Source of the DNA: Nyssa sinensis
Taxonomy: Eukaryota; Streptophyta; Magnoliopsida; Cornales; Nyssaceae
DNA: 64,000 nt
Assembly (NCBI GenBank): GCA_008638375.1
Contig: CM018032.1
Coordinates: 4,684,501 to 4,748,500, forward strand
Direction: 5' to 3'
The notes below the pieces were generated by a model. That model had not been told where the DNA came from and made no database searches. It was given only the letters and a program-made list of their open reading frames with translations. The position numbers and the translations under genes are program-made. Position 1 is the stretch's first letter, and every line of letters starts with the position of its first letter. This document shows positions 34,866 to 47,822 of this stretch, in pieces.

Positions 34866-36246
34866 AAAAATAAAAAAATTGACATGTAATACTAAAAAAA
34901 TTTCCTTACTAGCTCATGAACACAAGACAACACAACCTAAATGATTCATATGACCCTTAAATTAGTAATAATTATTCAGCGAAATCATAACTACCATGCC
35001 GTGCGACGATGTTTTATAAATTGTTGAAATATTTTAAACTTAAAACAGATTATTTTTCATAAATAACGACGTTTGAATGGTTTTATGGAATCAGGTAATC
35101 CGATCATTTTACTTGGAAGAACGTAAGATGGTTGCCTTTGTTTTTGTTTTTTTAACAAATCAGACGGTTCAATCGCAAGGAAAATGGTAAGTTGGAATAA
35201 AAAACTAGATTATCAATATGAATAGAGGTGGAGCCATGAGTCACAGCTGACACAGACCCGTGCTTGGGGTCTGGAAGCCCTGCAAAAGAGACAAGGTCAA
35301 AAAGAGAAACCGAACCAGTCTAGGAACAAAGTTCGACCCCACACAGCGACGGAGGCTACCCGCTGCCATGGACTTTGACCTCTGCAGTAAAACAGCACAC
35401 GAATCCCAATGAATCCATGGTTGCACCAAATTACACTATTGCCCTCCCAAATTCTCAGGAATAACAGAGCCCACTTTTTAACAATTGGGCTCTTGCCAAG
35501 TGGACGGTGGATTCCCCACTCATTGATTGGATGATGATGGGACCACATTTGGGTCAATGGTCAATATTCCCAATTTTGCTTTGGGTTTGGGATTTCCACA
35601 GTGTTCTTCAAAAGAAGAAATAAAATGAATTTTAATTTACTACGAAAAGTAAAACTAGAAACAGTAAAAAGGGAGAGGGAGTGAGTAAACAAAGTGAGCA
35701 AAAACAAGAAACACCAGCGCATCTTTCTCTTGCTTTGCACTCTCTCTCTCTCACCTTTTGCTTTCTCTCCTTTTCATGCGCTCAACTCCCTTCCTGCCCC
35801 AATGCCCCTCTTTCACTGCAACCAAAAGAAAAGCAATGACACCCCCACTTCTCTATCTACAACACTACTTTATATACATATACATATATATATGTATAGA
35901 GAGAGAGAGAGACCATATATGCACATCATATAAAAGTGATGGAGAGAGAGAGTTCTCGAGGGTCCACTATTGTAAAAACATTTTTCAAAAAATATCCCAC
36001 AAAAAATTCATAATTTCATAGCCTATTCATCCTTTTCTATAAGCTGTACACTTTACTTATTCCAAGACTCATCCCAATTTTGAATCTTCTCTCTGGGGAA
36101 CACTTACTCTGTTCCCTATATACCTATCTTTCAAATCTTCACCTTGGTTACAACCCAAAAAATAAAATAAAATAAAATACGATAAACATAAACAATGAAG
36201 GAAATCCTAATCCAATTTTTCCTCCTCCACTGAATGTACAAAGAAC
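34866..36246. other. Intergenic region downstream of PIP5K
   Basis: GC rises at 35240-35600 and a pyrimidine-rich run with CTCTCTCT lies at 35720-35770, followed by a TATATACATATACATATATA/GAGAGAGA tract at 35870-35915. This could be regulatory or an unannotated transcript start, but no coding frame follows on plus. Short minus frames around 35241-35557 carry no motif. Confidence 0.35.
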
Positions 36247-36492
36247 TTACCCACCCCCCCCTTTCAACACCATGGCTGATCCACAAAATTCAGCCATGAG
36301 CACAATTACAACGCCCCGTATCTTGCAATGCCCCGCGATCTGATCCAACAAAAGTGTTGTTCCGGCCACCACCAAGGGCTGCATAATCCCCAGCACTGCT
36401 TTAAAAGGGAGTGGGATTCCAGATTCAAATGGTGAATCTTCGCAATTCAAGAGTCAGATCCTCTCTTCATTTTTTGCACTACGGACTGCTTG
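36247..36492 (-). other. Probable 3' UTR of PIP5K
   Basis: This is the sequence just past the TAG stop (36495-36493) on the minus strand. It includes a 67-codon open frame with no homology signal. No unambiguous AATAAA is present, so the polyadenylation site is not placed. Confidence 0.35.
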
Positions 36493-39400
36493 CTACCTAT
36501 CTTCTATAAAGATTCTCCCTATGAAATCTCGAAACCTCTTTGAGTATAGCTTTGGATCCACAGCTGAGATTGAGGTAGGGTCAGCTTGTAAGGATTTGTA
36601 TGCATGCTCTAGCTTCTTGCTGATGTCGTAATCTTGTAAAATGTCAATGATCCCAAAGTACAGTACTACTTCATAGATTTCACCATTGCAGGAAGGGGTC
36701 AAATTGCTGAACCCACCCGGCGTGTACTGATCGAAGTCGCTCCTTCGAGCCACGCGTTCTGCTCTTGCAGGCATGTTGGCTCCTAACCTGATCAATGGTT
36801 TCCTGATAGAGAAAAACAAGCTTATATTCAAATTCAGCACTTATGGCTCATCCAAAAAAGAAGCCTATAAACTTCCACAAAATCATGTGTCAACTGAATT
36901 GAACCCAAAGACAACAAAAATAAAAGGCTAACAACATATACTGTCACTGAAATATCTACCCAGAAGAAAAACCCTGTCACTGAAACATACTTAAAACCAT
37001 TTAAATTTTCATTTTGGTATCTATTCTTCTCCTTGCAACCTTAATCATTTACACAACCGCTCAGCATATACTTGTAATAATATTGATATACTCTGCCATT
37101 AAGAAAACATGTAAAAAAGAAACTGCCCCCAGCCATGTGATATAACAAATTGAAGTGCAAATTGAACTGGTTTTCACCATAGCAAATTGAAGTGCCACAT
37201 GGCAAGGCATATAACAGTCATCCTCGACGGTTCATTAGGTAATTAGTATTGGGGTAACAAATAACAAATAAGGTATTGTTATTATCTGAGGAAGGGAATA
37301 AAACCATAGGTTGTATATATGCCCCACAAACAACTGTAGTCTACTGAAATACCTCAACATCACCACCATGACAGCCCATGCCACTTCCAATTATTCCAAC
37401 CACTATGATCAAATTCAACAAAAGAAATTATTGGTGACCTTAAAATCATCCAAATTAAAAAGGTAAGAGTCAACCACATCATCTTTCTGGGATTGTGTCA
37501 CAATAATTTTTGGTGTAGGCAATAATTTAGGTCCAGCTAATTAAAATTTCAAAATTTACAGAGAGCAAGTCCAGTCCATCTGCACCTAGTTAGTATCTGG
37601 ATAATGTTTCCAATTTCACAGCAATACTTTAAAACTAGCTCAAACTAGAGAAACAACAAAATAGCAAGAAAAACATACCGGCCAGCCAGAATCCGATCCA
37701 TGTCTTGTAGCTCAGCTTCAAGGAAGCGACAGCCACGCATAAACTTTTCATTTTGATATGAATCCTTTTTGCCTGAGAAGTGAATAGACAGATTCAATTC
37801 AAGTCAACATTCTTGTTGCCCCACGAATTTATCTATAAATGGGTATCTTGTGATGTTATGATTAATTACCAGTGCGCAGCAGAAATGGTGACAGACCCAT
37901 TTTGTCACCTGTGTTGTCATCTCGAAAGTGAAGGCCAACTAAAAGACTATAATCCATAATTTTCTCAGATTCCAAGAACTCACAGTCTCTATCAATTTGT
38001 CTGTAAACAATTTCAAGGCTACTATAAGCAACGCAAAAGGAGTGAAATTGAGTAAGGTGGGGAACCAAATGCATAAAGAAACTAGAGTGCATATTTATAA
38101 ACTAACTTGATAAGTTCTTGGAACCAGTTTCTTTGAAGGCGAAACACAAAGTTGAGATCAAGGTCCTTAAGTGTAGTGGTTTCATCAATCTCCCCCTCAG
38201 GCTTATCAGTGGTGCGGCCATGGGATGATCCTTTCAGGTCAAATCGTCTATGGATTCGATATTCCGAACAGAACAAATTGCCCATCACAATGAATCGTGT
38301 CTGGTATTTCATCATATAAAATATAATTAGACACATGGATGGAGCACAACAAATGATAAATCACTTGAACCAAAACAATACAAATTTCACTCCACCAACG
38401 CACATACCTTTAGGCCACCCACTGGTTTGACACAATGGACACCAAAGAATTTGGTCACAAGCGAATTTTCGTACCGACAAACATGCTGGTAGTAACTTGA
38501 AAGCATCTTAATAAGCACCTGAACATAGGTTACCAAACTTCAATGCCTAAACGGCTATACCAAATTCACCACGTATCAAATGTCTAGTTTAAATAAGAAA
38601 TTGGGTGGAAGCTACGGAACAAATTATTAATCCTTTTGCCTTTTATGCTACTGATATTGGATCATCTCTTTTTTGAAATTTCACATGAAAGAAGTCAAAG
38701 ACGTAGGTAGGCCACTAACCTTAACTTCTGATTTCTTCACTGTTTTTATCATAAATCTATCATCCTGAGTCAGATAAAAGAAGCTTCCACTCTTCCCAGG
38801 AGAAGAAAGTTCCCTGAGAGCATCATTTCCACAAATAGCTAGCATGTAATCTGCCGGGTCTACTTGAAATAGGTCCCTCAACCGTCTGAATATCAGAAAA
38901 ATCAATTACCAATCGCAGCCATAGTAATTGGATCTAAATTCTAACAGAGATCAAACATTGAAGCTTGACATGATTAAAACTCGAGAAAAGATGCAATCCC
39001 AATCATATTTGATTCAAAAATTGAATATTTGCTATCAAGCATTTCAACAATCAATACCTAAACACCATGGGACAATAATCTTTCCACCGGAACTCCACTG
39101 ATTGATGTGGAGGTGTAATCTTCGATCCTTCTGGCGGAAACCTAGTCCAAAACTTCTCCTTGGGATCAAAATCACTAGGTTTAAGGTCCCGCAAAATCGA
39201 AGCATGCTTCCCAACTGAATGCCTACACAAATCACCGAACACTTATAAATCAAACCCACATTCAAATTCAATAATTAATCAATCACAGTGACAACAATGG
39301 CAATAAATCAACCATTCCACAAATTACCTAATACCCAGTTGGAGATTCAGCATTAAATCATAATTCTTATGCCCTTTGGATATTGTCTGCCCCGGTTTCT

Positions 39401-40532
39401 TTACCTCACCAGTGAAAAATGGACTCCTCCGAAACTGCCCAATTCCATCTCGATCCAACCCTGTACCATCCCTATAAAACATTGAAGCCTCCACATTATC
39501 GATTATATCACAAGTAATATCCCCGGCTTCGCCATCCGATTCCCATATACAAATCCGCGGGAAAGGCCTCTCCGTCAAGCTCCCCCTCGACCCATCCACC
39601 GACGACCTCTTCTTCGTCATGGCCCCCGCAACCAACCCAAAATTCTCATCCATCAATGGGGCCGACATCCTGTGATTGAAAGTGAGGTTTGCTTTCTGTT
39701 CCTTCTCGTTATTGTTTCCGGCATAGAACGTGCCATTGAGAACCTGGTGTTGGGGGAATTGTTGATTTTGTTTGGAGCCATTATTCTCTTTGTTCCACTT
39801 GCTGACATAGCAGCTACCGTCCGGACAAGTGAACATGCCTTGGCCTTTCGGAACGCCGTTATCCCAACTGCAGTCGTATCGATTGCCATTTGCCCAAATC
39901 AACATTCCTTTTCCGTTGATCAACCCATTCCGCCACTCGCCATCGTATTCGTTCCCGTTCTTCCACACGTACCGACCTTGGCCATCCTGGAGGTTTCGCC
40001 GCCACGACCCCTCGTAGTAGTCGCCGTTGGCATACCACTTCTGCCCGTACCCGTGCCTGCGGTCCGCCGACCATGTTCCACGGTAGGTGTCGCCATCGGA
40101 TCCGATGAATGTCCCAAACCCCTCCATCCGACCCGACTTGAACTCTCCCTCAAACGTAGCCCCCGACGGCCACGAGAACTTCCCTTTACCGGAGGCCTTT
40201 CCTTTCTTCCACTCGCCCTCGTACATGCAACCGTCGGTCCAAAGGTACTTCCCGGATCCGTGCGGCACGTTTCCGGAGAAGCTCCCAGTGTACAGATCGC
40301 CGTTTGTGAGGAGTTTCTCCACAACAGTAGCGGTCGTTGATGTGGTGGCGATGGTGGTGGTATTAGTGGGGGTAACTCTTCGGGTAGTGGCTTGCGATCT
40401 GCTTCGGCCGACGGGTGGGACCACAACCTGTTTGGTCTCTGTCTCTCTTTCTTTCTCTGCAACTCTATCTTCTTCCGATTTCTTCTTCTTTGTGTTGCTC
40501 TCTTCATTAAACGGTGTCACTGGTTCTGGCAT
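36493..40532 (-). CDS. PIP5K1: Phosphatidylinositol 4-phosphate 5-kinase, MORN type (PIP5K1/2 clade)
   Basis: Makes PI(4,5)P2 from PI4P at the plasma membrane, a lipid used in signalling, endocytosis and actin control. Eight coding exons: 40532-39328, 39222-39058, 38885-38720, 38518-38408, 38300-38107, 38000-37870, 37772-37679, 36802-36493. All introns are GT-AG and phases agree, giving 791 residues (Arabidopsis PIP5K1 is about 750). Residues 80-245 hold seven clear MORN repeats (YEGEWKxGKxSGKG style) plus a degenerate eighth. The kinase spans about 403-789: the G-loop GKSGSFFYL, lysine 504 in [25 protein letters not shown] with aspartate 630, NMPARAER with glutamate 704 (the PI4P 5-kinase specificity position), and IIDILQDYD with aspartate 742. 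All key residues are present. The short kinase insert ([12 protein letters not shown]... [20 protein letters not shown]) is typical of PIP5K1/2. The start at 40532 is supported by an in-frame stop 11 codons upstream. MORN 7 has cysteine 221 where glycine is usual. Orthology to PIP5K1 rather than PIP5K2 is not resolved. Confidence 0.95.
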
Positions 40533-40860
40533 TTTCCGTTCGGTTGCCGTTTTCTCTATCTCCTACCCTCGCGGGAAATGAGCTGTGTCTCCCAGCTTCA
40601 GCAGCATTTCCGGCACGTTCTCTCTGTATGTTCTTCTCTCTCACTCTTTCTATTTGGTTCTAGTGGACTGTCCTGAGAGAATAGGTTGGAATCCTACAAA
40701 CAGCAGATGAGAGGACAATGAGAGAGAGTAACAAAGAGAGAGAGAAAACTGAAAAAGCAGAAGAGAGAGAGTGCGTGAGTGAAGAGAGAGAAAGTGATAA
40801 TTCAGAGAAGTTATGAGCCGGCATTGCCTCGCCTAGGGAACGTTGCTAAAATGCGCGTAA
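40533..40860 (-). promoter_or_regulatory. PIP5K 5' leader with two upstream ORFs
   Basis: The inferred leader is CT-rich on the transcribed strand. It contains a 54-codon uORF (ATG at 40824-40822, TAG at 40662-40660) and a 14-codon uORF (ATG 40607-40605, TAG 40565-40563). The second is in frame with the kinase and stops 30 bases before its ATG. The context at the main start (GGAAAATGC, A at -3) is good. If transcription starts near 40860, both uORFs are in the mRNA and could lower translation. A leader intron could remove the first; this is not excluded. Confidence 0.5.
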
Positions 40861-40885
40861 TATACCACCAGCTTAGCATTTTCGT

Positions 40886-40893
40886 TTTTATAT
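40886..40893 (-). promoter_or_regulatory. Candidate TATA box of PIP5K
   Basis: TATAAAAA on the minus strand, about 355 bases upstream of the start codon. It predicts transcription start near 40855-40862. No transcript evidence is available. Confidence 0.4.
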
Positions 40894-41336
40894 GACGAAT
40901 ATGCCCCCTACACTTTCCCAAAATTACCACTATTCAGTTTTCTCAACAGCAGTATCTCTCTGGTCTCATCGTGACGCAACGGAATCGCCTAGGAGAATTT
41001 GGGTCTTTGCCTGTTTGGTAAGTGTAATATTTATGAAAATTACATTAATTATGTAATTTTAAGTAAAATATATAACTCAGTATTATATTAATATTATATA
41101 TTTAGATAAAAATTTAAAATACAATTTTGAAAAACCATAATATTGCTCAATATCTATATACAAAATTTACACTTTTTTTAAAGGTTTTTTTGCAATTATA
41201 AATGGTGTTTCTTCTTTATAGTTGAATTTAAAGATTGTTAGAAAATTGTTAAATACAAAAAAAAAATTTTACCATATTTTTCCACTCTTAAAGACATAAT
41301 AATGAGAGTCGTATGTATTTATTATAATCCTTCATA
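40894..41336. other. PIP5K upstream region
   Basis: About 100 bp of moderate GC (40910-41010), then AT-rich sequence up to the hAT element at 41345. No further motif is recognised. Confidence 0.4.
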
Positions 41337-41344
41337 GTGGGAAC

Positions 41345-41707
41345 TAGGGTTGTAAACGGATCGGATTCGGATCGGATCAAAGCTGATCGAATCTGATCCG
41401 TTTAATATAAAATTCGATCCTATCCGTTTATTCGATAGATTATTCGAATGTTGATCCATATCTGATCCGTTTAAAATTATAATATATATATATATATATA
41501 TTAATATTTAATATCTATTAATATATATATATATAAACGGATCGGATCGGATCGGATTGGATTATAAACTGATCGGATCAGCCTATATCATATCCGATCT
41601 ATTTATATTTGGGATAATCGAATTCGAATCGGATCGGGTTACGGATCACTATTTCTAAAATCATATCCAGACTTATCGGACCGCGATCCACTCCATTGAC
41701 AGCTCTA
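41345..41707. mobile_element. Non-autonomous hAT element with dense GGATCGGATC words
   Basis: The ends are TAGGGTTGTAAACGGATCGG and, reversed, TAGAGCTGTCAATGGAGTGG. The flanks GTGGGAAC (41337-41344) and ATGGGAAT (41708-41715) are a diverged 8-bp duplication with six matches. Subterminal regions hold many CGGATCGGAT repeats around a TA-rich centre. It lies about 0.5 kb upstream of the inferred PIP5K promoter, same class as 20184-20736. Confidence 0.65.
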
Positions 41708-43452
41708 ATGGGAATAGCTATACCCACTAAAATTTTCTAAAAAAATTAAGTTAATTTAAATTTTTTATAATTATTTTTTAAATCTTTTAAATTTGTCCCT
41801 ACTAAATAAGTCTTTTAAACTTGACCCTACTACATTTGTTTTACAATTTTTTAATTAATCACACTGGGAATAGACATTGGAGAAAAAAGTTGCAAAGAAT
41901 GAAGAATTTTTCAATTTAAATAAGTTTGGTATCCCATGTAACTATGGTTAAATTTGTTTTTATTTGCTTAGTTTATAACAAATTGATGTAAGAGTAGAAT
42001 AAATAAATAAAAAACTTTGATCCTATGTTGATTTTGTAGTGGATTTGTCAAAGAAATATTATAAATTAGAATTTTCACAGGGGACAAAAAAAAAAAAGAT
42101 TTTAATATTTATAGATGAAAAGTGGCTGATTTTTTTTTTTGAATAAAAATATTATAAACTATAAGACATTAAAAAAATGAAGAATAACTCTTCGAATTAG
42201 GTTGCCAATTTGTTTGAAAAGCCTAGTATAAGATTAAGGAAAACTCAAAACACAAAATTCAATAATTTACTTTTTATGGTTTTTTTTTAAATATATGTAT
42301 TGATCTATTATTCAGACTAAATGTGAAAAAATGATTAATTTTATTTTTAAATTTTGTGAATTTTAAAAATCATGTTCTTCCAAATCATAGAAAAGATGAC
42401 GATAAAAAGAGGATTAAGCAAATATTTACACTTTTTTGTATTGATAAATTTATAACATGAGTATATTCAACTTTAATTTCACAAATATTGTAAATGTAAG
42501 TTAATCATCATCTTCATTAATTTCATTTCGTTTCAATTAATGTTTAAAAATTCTTCTTAGATAAAATATTTTTGTATAAGAATTAATGTTTTTTATAGAA
42601 ATAATATTAAAATCACGTATAAAGTTTTTTTTTTATAACTAATAACAAAAAATTTATAAATAAAATGTCTAAGGAGAGTTAATCCACGTATAACACGTCG
42701 AATACAGCAAATATATATATATATATATATATATATTTTTTGTAAATATTATGATCAAATTTTTAAAATTTTTTTATTTTAAGTTTTTAAAAATATATGC
42801 AATAATAATTATCTTTTATTAATTTTATAAAATTAAAATTTATAAATTTTAACTTATTCCCACTAAAATACAAATCCTATCGCTTTATATGTAAGAATGA
42901 GAAAAAAAGGATAAAAAGATTGGTCAGCAATACTCTTTTACACACAAATAATTTTATCTCTATCCAAGCTTTGGAAATGGTGGTGTGTGATTGAAATCAT
43001 AAAGGGATGGACCTATATCTCACCTGATTATGGTGGGCCATTCATTTAGTGGGGAGCCCTGTTGGAATAGTAAGATCCTTGCCCAATTTTGGATTTATGG
43101 ACAAGAGGCAGACATGTTTGTAATTGTCATTTTCAGCTCTAACCAGCATTGCTTGTGTAATGTCTTATCCAGGGTAAGGATTGTAAATATACACTTCCAC
43201 TATAAAATTACCCTCATCTTTTTAATTAATTTTTAAAATTTGAGCTAAATTTGTTATAAAACAATAAAAAAAAAAAGTACTATCATGATATTTTAAAATA
43301 AAATAGTGAGTTGATAGTGTACTTCTTTATCTTATATTCTAAAATAAAAAAGTGATGCTATTCGGTCCAAATTAGATGAATTGGTGATTTTACTAAACAT
43401 AATGACAATTACTTACCAAAAAAAATATAATGACATTATATAATTAGATAAA
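41708..43452. other. AT-rich intergenic sequence
   Basis: No gene is seen. A TA tract lies at 42712-42737. A moderately GC-rich stretch at 42960-43170 has a short open frame without motif. Confidence 0.5.
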
Positions 43453-43895
43453 TTTCACTTTTTCACTCTTCTAATTTACTTTCGATTTCAATTTAGTTTT
43501 ATAATTTTTTTTGTTCGATGAATGGTGACAATCAGTTCTATCTTTTAAATTTTAATCGTCAACGATCGACGTAGAGAAAACTCGAATTCGAAGTTAAAAT
43601 GCTTAAATTTTATCTTTAACGTTTTTACCGCTAGATTATACTTTCAAGTAGTATTTAATTTTATACCTCTAATCATTCATTTCTCACTCTTCTAATTTAC
43701 TTTCGGTTTCAACTTAGTTTTGTAATTTTTTTTTTTTTTATGAAGGGTGACAATCAGATCTATTTTTTAAATTTTAATCGTCAACAATTGATACAGATAG
43801 AATTCAAATTCGAAATATTTAAATTTTATCTTTAACGTCTTTATTGTTAGAGTACACCTTTCAAATAATATTTAATTTTATACTTCTAATCATTA
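43453..43895. repeat. Tandem duplication, about 221-bp unit
   Basis: Two copies begin at CACTCTTCTAATTTACTTTC (43464 and 43685) and stay alignable through TTTAAATTTTAATCGTCAAC, a TTTATCTTTAACGT block and TATTTAATTTTATAC. A fragment of a third may start at 43901. It is noncoding. Confidence 0.65.
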
Positions 43896-44088
43896 CAATG
43901 TTGTCATTTTACTTTTGGCTTTTTTTTTTTTAATTTAATTCTTCCTGTCGCTTATACTTGTCAAACATGGACAAAAAGCAGACATGCGTCAATTATAGAC
44001 AAGAAATTCATTTTTCTTTAAAACCTTCCGTCTCATTTCAGTCCACGTTTTCTAGGAGCAATTCTATACGTATAAGAGGGAAACAAAG

Positions 44089-44126
<38 letters not shown>

Positions 44127-44726
44127 AATTAAACATGTAGAGGAACTCATTTGACTTCTATTACATTTATATGTTAGAACACTAAGATTGACCCATGCAA
44201 AAATATATTTAGATATTGTAAACAAATTTACAATTAAAACAGTATTACATTGATTTAAATTCTAATTTTAAAAATGATATTAAAAGAATTTAAAAAACAC
44301 ATAATTCCAATTAAGCAATTAAAATAAATAATGCAAAACCGACATTTAGAAAACTAATTAATGATTTTACAAAAAAAAACCTAAATATTATAAATAAATT
44401 TACAATTAAAATAAAAATAAAAATTCTTGAATTAAATTGAATTCTAATTTTAAAATTTATAATTCTAATTAATCAAAACTCTCATCCAATTAAAATAAAT
44501 AATGAAATACATTGCTGCAATATATATAATTAGATACATATCAGTTTTACAATAACAATGTAAAACGTCTATGTGCTGAGATTGTAATTATAATAAAAAA
44601 AACAGTAAATCATGTGACATTAGAGACATGATGTATCGTACCAAAAACATGTTAGTCTAGTCAGACGCAGACAAACTTGAATGACTCTAGGTGACTATAC
44701 CTTAAATTTTAGAAAACATGTATAGT

Positions 44727-44773
<47 letters not shown>

Positions 44774-47296
44774 GTAAGACTAGGGTTGAAAACATTTCTG
44801 GTGTGTTATTTGACCCAGCTAGGATTGCCACGCCTATGTTGTTTGTGATAACTTCTTTCTATTTTTCGTCCTTGGTGTTCTCGCGTTGTTTGTCAGAAAT
44901 TCTCTTATTTTAGGTCAAAACAAAGAGACGAAAATATGAGGATGAGCTAAATGCAAGTACATCTTAGATATGAAACACAATTTGTGTACTTAGATGTAAA
45001 AATTACATGATATTCTTGGAGTACACGTTGCTCATTTTAATATATTTTTACCTTTAAATACATATTTAAAATATTAAAATCATATTTATCATAACCCGGA
45101 ATAATAACTGGGTGAGATTAATACAGAATAATTTCAAACTATTAAGTCACATGTTTTTTTTTAAATAATTTACATATTTAATATATAAAGTATATATGCC
45201 TCGTGATAAGTAATTCATTTATAAAAAAAAATTATTTTTTGATCCAAAATACTTCAATTATTGAAGACAAAAATAAAATAACTTTAATAAAAAAAAAATA
45301 AAGTATGTAAATATACATAATATAGTATACTAAATAACAAAAAAAAGTATTAATATGCATGTATTGAAACAAATAAAATATTCATATTTATGCTCAAGAT
45401 TTTCATTATTATAAAAACTTTATGCAATACTTAAATTATATTTATTTTTTATATTAATAATAATAACAGTAATAAAAAAGCATCATTTTTTAAAAAATCT
45501 TAACATGTTTTCTAAAATTACATAATTATTTACTTTTAAAATAATATTTTTATATTATTTCGATTCACTCATTTAACCTAACATCGAACTAATGATCTAT
45601 CCATCTGGTGACCTTACCAAGTTGATGCTTGGGATGGTTCCGAAAGCTATGATTAAAATTGAATTATGTATAAAAATGTATGTAAAGAAAAAAGTTTATC
45701 TTGCTTTTAATTAATTTAAACTCTTTTACTTCTAGAAGAATAAGCTACTCTTATTAAATTTGTCCCAATTTTTGTACATTAAAAAAAAAAAAAAAAACAG
45801 TCATCAATTACATGGTTAAACATGCAGTCAATAATATATGGTCACACAAAATTTGAGATAAAATTTTGAAAGGATAGAATTATTGCTTTTTAGCATTCTT
45901 GGGCCTTATTTAGTTGCCTTTTGAAACTAATATTTTGAACTCCCAACTCAAATTTTGACTATATTAAGAAGTGTTAATCAGTATTTATAAAATTCGTTTT
46001 ATTTTAGCAATAGAGTGATAAAAGAAAAATACAGAACTTGTTTCTTGCTTTTGTAAATATAAAATTATTTTTCTGTATTCTATAAATATAGAACCTAAAT
46101 TTGTAGAGAACAAAAAAAAAAACTAATTATGTTTTAAGGTTTAAACGAATTGATTTATGATTAAAAAAAATTAGAAACAAATTACATTTTAGAAACAGTA
46201 TACAGATTTGACCAAAAGCAAAAAACCAGAAATGGAAAAAACTTACGAGTTTCTGGAACATACCAAGTCTAGTGTTTGACTTTATCTTCTTAAGACAGAA
46301 CACGCCCTCGTACTTGATGCTTACAATTGAATGGACGTCTGCCTCTTAGGATGAAGTAGTCTCACATAGAGAAAAAGCACTACAGTCTCTGCGTACAATG
46401 AACCAGACTTATGTTTCAGAACTCTTTCAAACTGTATGAACGCATAGAAAATGTAATGAATTCAATGCAATGCATATAGGTGCGTAGGTAGTGTTTATAT
46501 AGAACATTCGTATTTGTTTGGTATAGACACGAAGGCTTATAGTCACAATTGTTCAATGAACAGTCGTAGGGTAGAAGATAATTCAGTCAAAATTAAAATC
46601 AAAAGTTTAATCACAAAACGACGTCGTTTTTTGGATTTAAACCAAAATCAAATGCAATTGCAAAACGACAGGGCTAGAATTAATTAATCTGGTAACTTAA
46701 ACAACAACATTTTGGGTTGTTTCTAATAGTAACAGAAACGGGCAGCGTTTTGAAAAATTATTTAAATGATTTTTTTTAAAAAAGATATATACATAGTAGG
46801 CCAAGGTCTAAACCCAAATCTAACCCGGTTCGGTGCGGGGCGACAATGCGCGCGTGTAGTGAATCAAGTATGTGTTAGGTTCTCTCCCTTTCACAAAACT
46901 TAGGTGCATTTTAGGGCCCAAACCTTCTTGTATATATAATTTTCAAAAGCATTGTACTCATCCTATGTTGGACACAAACTTTTCACAAGTCTCAAGTTTT
47001 TGTTACCATTTTCAAGTGGTGATATTTGGAAGAAATTTCTCATCTCCTTAATAGTTTTGAGTAACGCCATACATGATCTTAATCTCCACATGGAAAAGAA
47101 CAAATTTTCATATGGATCCACCAAAATTAATATGTGGAGTCCACTTTAATTTTAGAATTTTTATTCTCAAAAACCCATTTTTTTCCAACAAAAAACGTGT
47201 ATGACTTTCTATGATAAAAAAAATTAGTCAATTATTAGAAACGATGATATTTAATTACTGCTACCCTTTTGTAGTTCTTGCAGAAACTTTCACTAT
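43896..47296. other. Intergenic with microsatellites and a palindrome
   Basis: (GA)n lies at 44093-44124 and (GT)n at about 44725-44770. An A run at 45780-45797 may be a retroposon tail but lacks a visible duplication. A 16-bp perfect palindrome AAAACGACGTCGTTTT is at 46615-46630. GC-rich sequence with AACCCGGTTCGGTGCGGGGC is at about 46822-46842. No gene is supported. Confidence 0.45.
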
Positions 47297-47822
47297 GCTT
47301 GGAAAAATAGGAGGGGAAGGAAAGATAAATAAGAGGAGAATGAAAGAAGAGGATGACATTAGTTATAAGGGAGCGAAGAAGGGAGGAAAAGAGAGTGTAA
47401 TCCTTTCTTTATGTTTGGATAACAAATGAGGCAAATGAGAATGTAATCCTCTCATCTTGTTTGGGAACAACAAAAGAAAGAAAATGATTTTATACTTTTT
47501 TTATTATTATATCCTAAAATAAATGTGTCTTTTATTTTTTCCTTTATAATATTAAGGTTAGAATTTGTATTATAAAAAATTCATTAAAGACTTTTTCATT
47601 TTCTTCCGTCTTCGTCCACTTTTGGAAATAGAGCAAACTGAATAAAATAAAATTTAAGAGATCCCTCTCCTTCTTTCTCCCTCCATCCCCTTTTATCTAC
47701 TTTTCTAATTTTAAATCAAGTACAAATTAACATCTCACTCATTTCCGTATCCATTTTTTTTTCTTTTGTTCAAATTCCTCAATTCAAGCGGAGTGTTAAA
47801 TCATTTCTTCCCCTCCAACACT
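47297..47822. repeat. Possible inverted-repeat element with GGAGGGGAAG ends
   Basis: The left end is CTTGGAAAAATAGGAGGGGA. The right end reversed is GTGTTGGAGGGGAAGAAATG. The interior has GA-rich sequence on the left and CT-rich sequence (TCCCTCTCCTTCTTTCTCCC) on the right, so strands could pair over long stretches. Low-complexity purine/pyrimidine bias could produce the same picture. Confidence 0.3.

Noticed and set aside
39672..40340. 222-codon plus-strand open frame
   Set aside because: It is antisense to PIP5K exon 1 and arises from the GC-rich repetitive MORN codons; no independent protein signature.
39920..40507. 195-codon minus-strand open frame
   Set aside because: Alternate frame of PIP5K exon 1; arginine- and threonine-rich shadow of the MORN repeats.
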